From: Asaia bogorensis
GTDB lineage: Bacteria; Pseudomonadota; Alphaproteobacteria; Acetobacterales; Acetobacteraceae
Assembly: GCA_945874515.1 (NCBI GenBank)
Contig: CAMCHA010000167.1
Location: 1-6,230, forward strand
Length of the DNA: 6,230 nt
Direction: 5' to 3'
Shown: piece after piece, positions 1 to 5,878 of the stretch
How the letters are laid out: the number at the start of each line of letters is the position of its first letter
How positions within the stretch are numbered: position 1 is the stretch's first letter
The notes under the pieces: model-generated
What the model saw: the letters and a program-made list of their open reading frames with translations, nothing else
Database searches by the model: none
What the model was told of the DNA's origin: nothing
Position numbers and translations under genes: made by a program

Positions 1-1185
1 TGGCAGGATTGCTTCGGACAAGCCAGGCACTTCCTCTGGCCGGATTGGATCGAGCCGAAGGCCAAGCGCTGCGGCTTCGCGCAAATGCGCCTCCCCTTCT
101 TCGGCCTGCAAGGAACAGGTCGCGAAAACCAAACGCCCGCCCGGCGCCAGCATGGCGGCCGCGGCTTGCAGCAGGCGCGATTGCAAGGTGGCGGCGGTGG
201 CGACATCACGCGGGCGCTTCAGCCAGGCGACATCAGGGTGGCGACGGATGGTGCCGGTTGCGGTGCAGGGCGCATCCAGCAGAATGGCATCAAAGGGTGC
301 GGCTGGGCGAAACTGCGCTGCATCAGCGGTCACGATTTCCGCCTGCAACTGCAGCCGCGCCAGATTTTCGCGCAGCCGTTCCGCGCGCTTCGCGTCACGC
401 TCCACCGCCGTGACTTTGGCACCCGCCGCCGCAAGCTGCGCCGTTTTTCCGCCGGGTGCCGCGCAAAGATCAGCAATGCGCTCGCCCGCGCACGGCGCCA
501 GCAGCCGTGCCGGCAGGGCGGCGGCAGCGTCCTGCACCCAGAACGCGCCCTCGGTAAAGCCGGGCAGTTCCAACACGCGGGTGCCAGCGGGCAGGCGATA
601 GGACCCACCGGGCAGGGCTTCCGCGCCCTCCGGCGCCGTAGCACCGGGTTTGACCGAGATATCCAAAGGTGCCGGGCCGCAATGCGCTTCGGCAATGCTG
701 CGCACCGCCGGGCCATAAGCGCCATGCCAGGCGGACCAGAGCCATGGTGGCGTATCCAGCCGCGCTGCATCCAGCCCTTCCAGCAACGCCTCCCCTTCCG
801 CCGCCACCTTTCGCAAAACCGCATTCACCAGCCCGGCAAAGGCCCGCGGCGCGAGATCCACGGCAGATGCCACCGCGGCATGGGAAGGTGTTGCCAGCAG
901 CAGCAACTCTGCAACGCCGATGCGTAGCGCATGGCGCGCTGGCGGCGGGGGTTCCCGGCGCAGAAAGGGCTCCAACACCGCATCAATGCTGCCCAGGCGC
1001 CGCAGAACCGTGGCCGCAATACGATGTGCCGCCGCCCTGTCCCGCGCTTCAAGCCGCGTCGGCAGAGCTTCGAGCGCTTCTTCCAGGGGCCTATGCGCTT
1101 CCAGCACGGCATCCAACACATCGCGTGCGGCGCGCCTGGTGGGCAGGCCGGGCGGGCGCCTTAGCCGGGATGAGGCTTCATTCAT
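1..1185 (-). CDS. rsmB: 16S rRNA (cytosine-967-C5)-methyltransferase RsmB, 3' end outside the window
   Basis: Cytosolic SAM-dependent enzyme that methylates C5 of a cytosine in 16S rRNA (C967 in E. coli numbering). Reading the minus strand from 1185 gives 395 codons with no stop before the window edge. An N-terminal NusB-like helical domain (about residues 15-135, including the stretch NAVLRKVAAEGE) is followed by a Rossmann methyltransferase domain. Visible motifs are the SAM-binding motif I, DLCAAPGGKT (239-248), motif IV, DAPC with Cys307 (304-307), and motif VI, TCS with Cys357 (356-358). The 50-residue spacing of the two cysteines matches E. coli RsmB (Cys325/Cys375), so Cys357 should be the nucleophile and Cys307 the residue that helps release product. 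By comparison with the family (about 430 residues), roughly 15-40 C-terminal residues are missing. The ATG at 1185 is the first start after in-frame stops upstream and has a GAAGG ribosome-binding site 4 nt before it. It is transcribed divergently from the glycosyltransferase gene. Confidence 0.95.
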   Translation of the reverse strand, partial: MNEASSRLRRPPGLPTRRAARDVLDAVLEAHRPLEEALEALPTRLEARDRAAAHRIAATVLRRLGSIDAVLEPFLRREPPPPARHALRIGVAELLLLATPSHAAVASAVDLAPRAFAGLVNAVLRKVAAEGEALLEGLDAARLDTPPWLWSAWHGAYGPAVRSIAEAHCGPAPLDISVKPGATAPEGAEALPGGSYRLPAGTRVLELPGFTEGAFWVQDAAAALPARLLAPCAGERIADLCAAPGGKTAQLAAAGAKVTAVERDAKRAERLRENLARLQLQAEIVTADAAQFRPAAPFDAILLDAPCTATGTIRRHPDVAWLKRPRDVATAATLQSRLLQAAAAMLAPGGRLVFATCSLQAEEGEAHLREAAALGLRLDPIRPEEVPGLSEAILP

Positions 1186-1221
1186 GCCGCCTTCATGGCA
1201 CCCGCGCCACTCCCGTGCTAG
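1186..1221. other. 36-bp divergent intergenic gap between rsmB and the glycosyltransferase gene
   Basis: The two genes start back to back with only 36 bp between start codons, so promoters for both must lie in this gap or inside the opposite gene's 5' end. No convincing -35/-10 pair could be recognised in either direction. The glycosyltransferase side has no visible Shine-Dalgarno, while the first 40 bases after 1222 are locally AT-richer than the surroundings. Confidence 0.5.
1190..1194 (-). promoter_or_regulatory. Shine-Dalgarno site of rsmB
   Basis: GAAGG on the minus strand, 4 nt before the ATG at 1185. It supports that start, which is also the first ATG after the in-frame TAG stops further upstream. 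Spacing is slightly short but usable. Confidence 0.5.
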
Positions 1222-2895
1222 ATGCCCCGCGCGATGATCCTAGGTAGTTTTCTAGACCGTTTGCCGGAAACGCGCCGCCCGGGCTGGTGGCTGGCGCTGC
1301 TGTGCCTATTGGTCTGGCTGCCAGGCTTCTTTTCCATCCCGCCCGGGGATCGCGATGAAAGCCGCTTTGCCCAAGCCAGCCGGCAGATGGTGGAAACCGG
1401 CGATTATGTGCGGATCAAGCTGGGCGAGGTTGAACGCAACAAGAAGCCCGTTGGCATTCACTGGGCGCAGGCCGCGACCGTGCATGCGTTGGAAACCGTC
1501 GGCATTCCAGCGCGCAGCGCCATTTGGGCTTATCGGCTGCCATCGCTGATTGGCGCGCTGCTTGCGGTATTGGCCACTTGTTATCTGGGCCGAGCTTTGG
1601 TTGGGCGACGCGCGGCATTTCTGGCAGCGGCCATGCTGGCACCCTGCATGGTCCTGGTGGTGGAAACCCATATCGCCAAGACCGATGCGGCTTTGCTCGC
1701 CAGCATCACGGCGGCGATGCTGCTGATGGGGCGCGCTTATTTGGCGCCGGCGCAGTTCACGGCGAAGCAGGCCTTAGGCTTCTGGTTGGCGCTGGGGGCC
1801 GGCGTGCTGCTGAAGGGCCCAATCGCGCCGATGGTGCCCTTGCTGGCAGGCATCACTTTGCTGGTGATGGATCGCCGCGCGCCCTGGTTTGGCGCCCTCC
1901 GCCCGCTTTGGGGCGTGCCGCTGATGATCGCCTGTGCCGCGCCCTGGTTTATCGCCATTGGCATCGCGACCGAGGGCCGGTTTTTCACCGAAGCGCTTGG
2001 CGATGACATGCTGAGCAAGGTTGGATCGGGCGAGGAAAGCCATTGGGGCCCGCCTGGTTTCTATACTTTCCTGTTCGGCATCACCGCCTTTCCCTCTGCC
2101 TGGATTGTGCTGCGTGCCTTGCCCGGTGCCTGGGCGGATCGGCTGAAGCCGCAAACGCGCTTCTTGCTCGGCTGGGCCGTGCCGGTCTGGCTGTTGTTTG
2201 AAGCGGTGGCAACGAAACTCCCGCATTACGCCTTGCCCGCTTATCCTGCGCTGATGCTGTTGGCGGCGGCCTGGGCGCTTGATCCCTTGCGGCGCCCAAC
2301 GCCGCGCTGGCTGGCGGCGCTTGGCTGGCTGGCGCTGGGCGGTGTTGCGCTGGGCTTGCCGATCGCCGCCATGGCAGCGGCGTTTTATGCCGAAAAGCGC
2401 GTAGATATTTTCGGCCTGATTGGGCTCGGCTTTGGTGTTGCGCTGATCCTTGTGCTGTGGCGCGCGGCGCGCGCGGGGCAATGGGCGCGCGCCGCCTTGC
2501 TTGGCGCGGTGCTGAGTGTGCCGGTGTATGCCGCCGTGCTGGAAGGCGTCATTCCGCGCCTGCAATCCGTTTGGGTTTCGCCACGCTTGGCGGCGGAGGT
2601 TCGCGCCATTGCCCCCGGCTTGCGCGACCGGGATTTTGGCGTTGTTGGCTATCATGAACCTTCGCTGCAATTCGCGCTTGGTGGTGGCATTGCGCTGCTC
2701 CGCGATGGCGCTGCGGCGGCGCAGTTCTTGGCGGAAAAGCCCGGGCGCGTGGTCGCGGTTTCGCATCGCCAGGAAGCGGCGTTTCGCGCAAAGGCAGCGG
2801 AACGCGGCATTACGCCGCGCGATGTTGGTTCTGTCACGGGGCTCAATTACGTGCGCGGGCGCTGGCTCACGCTGCTGATTTTCAAGGTGGATTGA
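1222..2895 (+). CDS. ArnT/PMT-like glycosyltransferase (family 39/83 type), integral membrane
   Basis: Predicted inner-membrane GT-C glycosyltransferase that would transfer a sugar from a polyprenyl-phosphate donor to an acceptor on the periplasmic side. Its 557 residues match the usual length of ArnT (about 550). After a first membrane helix (about 22-39) comes a periplasmic loop with the family's acidic motif, GDRDES (42-47, with the Asp45-Glu46 pair), then NKKPVGIHW (73-81), the counterpart of the ArnT DKPP region. Further landmarks are HIAKTDA (150-156), LLKGP (195-199) and KLPHYALP (331-338), the Lys-Pro-x-Tyr-x-Leu-Pro-like motif of ArnT relatives. About ten or more hydrophobic segments end near residue 440. 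The last ~117 residues look soluble, probably a small periplasmic alpha/beta domain beginning around VIPRLQSVW. The real substrate is unknown: aminoarabinose transfer to lipid A is possible, but no arnB/C/D partner is visible. The start at 1222 has no clear Shine-Dalgarno; the in-frame ATG at 1234 or a TTG at 1261 could be the true start. It is followed without any gap by the DedA gene. Confidence 0.88.
   Translation: MPRAMILGSFLDRLPETRRPGWWLALLCLLVWLPGFFSIPPGDRDESRFAQASRQMVETGDYVRIKLGEVERNKKPVGIHWAQAATVHALETVGIPARSAIWAYRLPSLIGALLAVLATCYLGRALVGRRAAFLAAAMLAPCMVLVVETHIAKTDAALLASITAAMLLMGRAYLAPAQFTAKQALGFWLALGAGVLLKGPIAPMVPLLAGITLLVMDRRAPWFGALRPLWGVPLMIACAAPWFIAIGIATEGRFFTEALGDDMLSKVGSGEESHWGPPGFYTFLFGITAFPSAWIVLRALPGAWADRLKPQTRFLLGWAVPVWLLFEAVATKLPHYALPAYPALMLLAAAWALDPLRRPTPRWLAALGWLALGGVALGLPIAAMAAAFYAEKRVDIFGLIGLGFGVALILVLWRAARAGQWARAALLGAVLSVPVYAAVLEGVIPRLQSVWVSPRLAAEVRAIAPGLRDRDFGVVGYHEPSLQFALGGGIALLRDGAAAAQFLAEKPGRVVAVSHRQEAAFRAKAAERGITPRDVGSVTGLNYVRGRWLTLLIFKVD
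2884..2890 (+). promoter_or_regulatory. Shine-Dalgarno site of the DedA gene, inside the preceding gene
   Basis: AAGGTGG matches the AAGGAGG consensus at six of seven positions and lies 5 nt before the ATG at 2896. It is embedded in the last codons of the glycosyltransferase gene, which fits a co-transcribed pair and fixes the DedA start. Confidence 0.7.
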
Positions 2896-3516
2896 ATGTT
2901 CGAATGGGTGGCGCGCCAGGTCGCGGAAACCGGGCTGCTTGGCGTATTCGTGCTGATGGTGGCGGAAAATATCTTCCCGCCCATCCCATCCGAAATCATC
3001 ATGGCCGCATCAGGCTTCGCTGCTGCGCGTGGCGATATTTCACTGATTGGCACCATCATCGTCGCTGTTTTGGGCACGCTGCTAGGCAATGCCTTCTGGT
3101 ATGAAATCGGGCGTTGGTTTGGGCTGGAACGCATCCGCCCCTTTGTTGCGCGCTACGGCAAATGGTTCGCGTTTGAAACCGAAGACATGGATAGGGCGGA
3201 ACGCACGCTGAAGCGTTGGGGGCCTTTCGCGCTTTGCTTCGGGCGGATGCTGCCTGGTATTCGCACCATCATTTCCATCCCCGCCGGCATGGTGCTGATC
3301 CCGCGCAGCGTGTTTTATTTCTGGACCGCGATCGGTTCAGCGATTTGGCTGAGCTTCCTCGCCATCGCGGGCTATATGCTGGAAGACCATTACGACAAGG
3401 TTCAGGGCTGGGTTGAACCACTTGCCTGGGTGGTGGTGGGCGGGTCCATCGCGGCTTATGCGCTGCATTTGATTTACGCCTTCCGCCGCGCGCGGCGCCG
3501 GCAGAGTCAGGCGTAG
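2896..3516 (+). CDS. DedA family (SNARE-associated/VTT domain) membrane protein
   Basis: Inner-membrane protein of the DedA superfamily. Characterised members act as lipid scramblases or flippases, including undecaprenyl-phosphate recycling, and affect polymyxin resistance and membrane homeostasis. At 206 residues it has normal DedA length. An N-terminal hydrophobic segment carries AENIFPPIPSEIIM (23-36), typical of the family, with acidic Glu24 and Glu33. A glycine-rich membrane segment (about 50-73) leads to GRW. The signature FGRMLPGIRTIISIPAGM (115-132) contains Arg117 and Arg123, whose six-residue spacing matches the two essential arginines of E. coli YqjA/YghB. Two further membrane helices follow (about 138-156 and 172-194), then a basic tail (RRARRRQSQA). 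Translation starts directly after the TGA of the glycosyltransferase gene, with a good ribosome-binding site, so the two are surely one transcript. Family assignment is secure; the transported lipid is not known from sequence. Its last 10 bases overlap the end of the opposing lipoprotein gene. Confidence 0.93.
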   Translation: MFEWVARQVAETGLLGVFVLMVAENIFPPIPSEIIMAASGFAAARGDISLIGTIIVAVLGTLLGNAFWYEIGRWFGLERIRPFVARYGKWFAFETEDMDRAERTLKRWGPFALCFGRMLPGIRTIISIPAGMVLIPRSVFYFWTAIGSAIWLSFLAIAGYMLEDHYDKVQGWVEPLAWVVVGGSIAAYALHLIYAFRRARRRQSQA

Positions 3517-4118
3517 CGCGCCAGCGCCTGTTCCAGGGAAGCGAAAGCATTGCCCAAGGCGGCATTCATCGCCGCCGCTGCCTGATCCGGGCGCAGCGTG
3601 CCACTGGGCAACGCCGCCGTCCCAGTGCTGAGCATTTGCCCCAGCACGCGGGATGAGGCTTCGCGTTCGGAAATCAGCACAAAATTCAATTCCGCTTCCG
3701 CCTGCCCCACCGCGCGATTGGCAACCAGCCGCGTCAATTCACCTTCCAGCACCAGATCAGCATTGGCGCGGCTGCCCGGCGCCAGCACAGCAGCGAAAAG
3801 CCGCGCGTCAATCAGCCAGCGGCGTAGCGCCTGTTCCGCAGCCTCGGCGGGTGGCGCGATCCATTCGGCGTAGAAATCAATTTCTTCCGTGCCATCCGGG
3901 CGCACATTGCGCAGGCCACGCACATCCAGCGCCGGTGGCGCGCGTAGCGTGCGTAGCAGCAAAAGCCGCCGCCCCTTGCCGCGCCAGCCTTCCCCCTGCC
4001 GGCGTGGTTCCAGCGCATAGCGCAGCACTTCCTGATAAGGCCGTTCCGGCAGCACGGAACAGGCGGAAGCAAGGAAAGGTGCTGCCAGCAGCATGGCGCG
4101 GCGATGCAAGGTTTTCAT
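3507..4118 (-). CDS. ABC-type transport auxiliary lipoprotein (PqiC/DUF330-like, ABC_trans_aux)
   Basis: Predicted outer-membrane or periplasmic lipoprotein that works with the MlaEFD-like importer/exporter encoded just upstream, as PqiC does with PqiAB. The product from ATG 4118 is 203 residues. It opens with a short basic n-region (KTLHRR), a hydrophobic core (MLLAAPFLA) and a lipobox ending in Cys20 (LASAC). The lipobox has Ala at -3 and Leu at -4, slightly off the Leu-[AS]-[GA]-Cys consensus. The start of the mature part, YQEVLRYALEP, and a later FYAEWIAPPAEAAEQALRRWL fit the ABC_trans_aux family (PF03886). A longer reading frame upstream exists, but it lies inside mlaD and would bury the signal peptide, so the internal ATG is chosen. 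It follows mlaD in a TGA-C-ATG junction and has no strong ribosome-binding site, suggesting translational coupling. The 3' end overlaps the DedA gene by 10 bp, tail to tail. Confidence 0.87.
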   Translation of the reverse strand: MKTLHRRAMLLAAPFLASACSVLPERPYQEVLRYALEPRRQGEGWRGKGRRLLLLRTLRAPPALDVRGLRNVRPDGTEEIDFYAEWIAPPAEAAEQALRRWLIDARLFAAVLAPGSRANADLVLEGELTRLVANRAVGQAEAELNFVLISEREASSRVLGQMLSTGTAALPSGTLRPDQAAAAMNAALGNAFASLEQALARYA

Positions 4119-4119
4119 G

Positions 4120-5124
4120 TCAGCGGCGTTCCCGATTGGGCGGCGGCGGAGGCGCGCCGAGAAGGGTTTGCGATGGGTTGCGCCGCAGCGCTTCCGTGGT
4201 GTCGCGCAGATTGGCGACCGAGGATCGCAAATCACGCATTAGTGGCGACAAATCTGCTTGCAGATCGGTGGTGGTGCCGCGCGCGCTACGCAAGGTATTT
4301 TCAAGTGCGGTGACAGCGGCAGGGATACGCGCCAAAGCGTCACGCACTTCGCGGCTTGCCAGCAATTCCTGCGCGCTACGCCCGGCATCGCCCATAGTGG
4401 CAATAGCGCCGCGCAGTTCCGCCGCCGTATCCTCAAGCTTTACCTTACGGATTTCAGTGCGAATTTCCGCCAGGGTTTCGCCGGCTTCGCGCAACGTGGT
4501 CGCCATTTCCCCGTCGGTCACCTGGCGGCGAAGATCCCCCATCAGCCCGGCGGCGTTATTGATCAGCCGCTCAATATCAAGCGCTTCCAGTCGGCGCATA
4601 ATTTGCTCAGCGGCACTCGTCACCTGCGTGATCGTGGAAGGTACGGCCGGTATATGACTATAGCGCGGCGTCCAGGGTACCTGGATGGGCGGGTAGCGCG
4701 CAGGGTCCAGAATATCAATTTCCAGATAGGTGACACCCGTAATTCCCTGGGACGCAATACGTGTGCGCAACCCCCCCGCAATCATGTCCTCCAGGGAGGC
4801 AATGCGCGCTACACGCGTGCGTTCCACCGCAAAGCGAATGACCACCAATTGCATCGCGTAGCGATTGGCGCGCGCTTCCGGAACATCATAGACAGCAGCG
4901 GCAAGAGAAATTTCCGTCACGCGCCCAATCTGCACACCGCGAAAGCGCACCGATGCCCCGACATCCAGCCCAACAATCGATTCACCCACATAGGTTTCAA
5001 AGTAATCCGATTTGGTGCCGAATTGCCCTGCCGTCAGATAAACAACGAAACAAATCGCCAGCGCAATGGCGGCAAGCGCCAGCATACCGACGCGGAGAAA
5101 AAGCGTATTGGGCGGTTTCGCCAT
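4120..5124 (-). CDS. mlaD: MlaD-like MCE domain protein of a phospholipid ABC transporter
   Basis: Membrane-anchored, periplasmic lipid-binding subunit of an Mla-type transporter. From ATG 5124 the protein has 334 residues: one N-terminal membrane helix (about 10-32), then a single MCE domain (about 39-137) that begins YFETYVGESIVGLDVGASV and includes VRFRGVQIGRVTEISL (59-74) and GLRTRIASQGITGVTYLEI (118-136). After a proline-rich linker (YPPIQVPWTP) comes about 170 residues of largely helical, coiled-coil-like sequence, ending in a proline run and the basic tail NRERR. E. coli MlaD has about 183 residues, so the extra helical tail is notable; it resembles the extended C-termini of PqiB and Mce proteins, which build tubes across the periplasm. 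The reading frame stays open 22 codons upstream into mlaF, but ATG 5124 gives the TGA-C-ATG junction, a proper short N-terminus, and a GAGAGG 9 nt before it. Confidence 0.92.
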   Translation of the reverse strand: MAKPPNTLFLRVGMLALAAIALAICFVVYLTAGQFGTKSDYFETYVGESIVGLDVGASVRFRGVQIGRVTEISLAAAVYDVPEARANRYAMQLVVIRFAVERTRVARIASLEDMIAGGLRTRIASQGITGVTYLEIDILDPARYPPIQVPWTPRYSHIPAVPSTITQVTSAAEQIMRRLEALDIERLINNAAGLMGDLRRQVTDGEMATTLREAGETLAEIRTEIRKVKLEDTAAELRGAIATMGDAGRSAQELLASREVRDALARIPAAVTALENTLRSARGTTTDLQADLSPLMRDLRSSVANLRDTTEALRRNPSQTLLGAPPPPPNRERR

Positions 5125-5125
5125 G

Positions 5126-5878
5126 TCAGGCAGCCTCTCGGCGGAAGAAGGAGCGAACGGTGCGGTGCGTGGCGGTATCGCGCAATTCACGCGGCTTGCC
5201 CGTGGCGATCATGCCTTGCGCTTCCTTGTCCAGCATGATGCAGCGATCCCCAATAGCCAGAATGGATTGCAATTCATGTGTCACCACCACGAAGGTGGTG
5301 CCGGTGCTGCGCGCAATATCCAGGATCAGCTTGTCCAATCCCGCCGAGGTGATGGGGTCAAGCCCGGCCGAGGGCTCATCCAAAATCAGCAAGGGCGGGT
5401 CAAGCGCCATGGCGCGCGCAATCCCCGCGCGCTTGGCCATGCCGCCGGAAATCTCAGCCGGCAGCCGCCCCGCCGCATCGCCAAGCCCAACCAGGCCAAG
5501 TTTGGCGCGCGCCAAAGCCTCACGCGCTGGGCGCGGCAACTCCGTATGTTCTTCCAAGGGCAATTCCACATTTTCGGAGAGCGTCATATTGCCGAAAAGC
5601 GCGCCAGATTGCCACATCACACCAATTCTTCGCAGCAGCCCTAGCCGGCCTTCCGCATCCGCTTCCGCCAAATCAACGCCCAACATTTCTGCCCGGCCTG
5701 CAGCGATGGGCACAATGCCGATCAGCGCCTTGAGCAATGTTGATTTACCGCAGCCCGAACCGCCAAGGATGATGAAGACCTCGCCGCGCTTCACCTCAAA
5801 GCTCACATCCTTGAAAATGGTGCGCGGGCCGAAGCTGACGGCCAGATTCTCGACGCTGATCACGGTATCGTCGTTCAT
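5126..5878 (-). CDS. mlaF: MlaF-like ATP-binding protein of a phospholipid ABC transporter
   Basis: Cytosolic ATPase that powers the MlaE permease. The 250 residues carry a full set of ABC motifs: Walker A GGSGCGKST (39-47), Q-loop Gln90 in MWQSGALF, signature SGGMAKR (144-150), Walker B LLILDEP (163-169) with Glu168 as likely catalytic base, D-loop SAGLDP (170-175) and the switch His201 in VVTHEL. The SGGMxKR form of the signature and the QSGALF segment are characteristic of the MlaF/MCE-associated ATPases rather than of amino-acid or sugar importers. Length is close to E. coli MlaF (269). The ATG overlaps the mlaE stop as ATGA, and the stop is one base from the mlaD start. All catalytic residues are present, so the protein should be active. 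Confidence 0.95.
   Translation of the reverse strand: MNDDTVISVENLAVSFGPRTIFKDVSFEVKRGEVFIILGGSGCGKSTLLKALIGIVPIAAGRAEMLGVDLAEADAEGRLGLLRRIGVMWQSGALFGNMTLSENVELPLEEHTELPRPAREALARAKLGLVGLGDAAGRLPAEISGGMAKRAGIARAMALDPPLLILDEPSAGLDPITSAGLDKLILDIARSTGTTFVVVTHELQSILAIGDRCIMLDKEAQGMIATGKPRELRDTATHRTVRSFFRREAA
5134..5139 (-). promoter_or_regulatory. Possible Shine-Dalgarno site of mlaD
   Basis: GAGAGG on the minus strand, 9 nt before the ATG at 5124 and inside the last codons of mlaF. It favours that start over the upstream in-frame extension. Confidence 0.4.

Noticed and set aside
85..927. Long plus-strand open frame (280 codons) opposite rsmB
   Set aside because: Composition is that of a GC-rich antisense shadow (many Arg, Gln, Cys, no recognisable domain), while the opposite strand encodes a full RsmB with all motifs.
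1774..2766. Long minus-strand open frame (330 codons) opposite the glycosyltransferase
   Set aside because: Arg/Gln/His-rich shadow with no hydrophobic core or motifs; the plus strand has a clear ArnT-like protein.
3486..3540. Candidate bidirectional terminator at the convergent junction
   Set aside because: GC-rich inverted repeats are present but short and imperfect, with no T-run on either side; similar hairpins occur by chance across this GC-rich window.
4119..4235. N-terminal extension of the lipoprotein gene to an ATG at 4235
   Set aside because: It would lie inside mlaD and put 39 arginine-rich residues before a good lipoprotein signal peptide that starts at 4118.
5125..5190. N-terminal extension of mlaD to an ATG at 5190
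   Set aside because: It overlaps the mlaF coding end by 22 codons and places non-conserved residues before the expected short cytoplasmic N-terminus and membrane helix.
3653..5238. Two long plus-strand frames (about 330 codons each) opposite the lipoprotein and mlaD genes
   Set aside because: Low-complexity Arg/Ser/Ala translation without family features; the minus strand carries the MCE domain and a lipoprotein signal in a tight operon.
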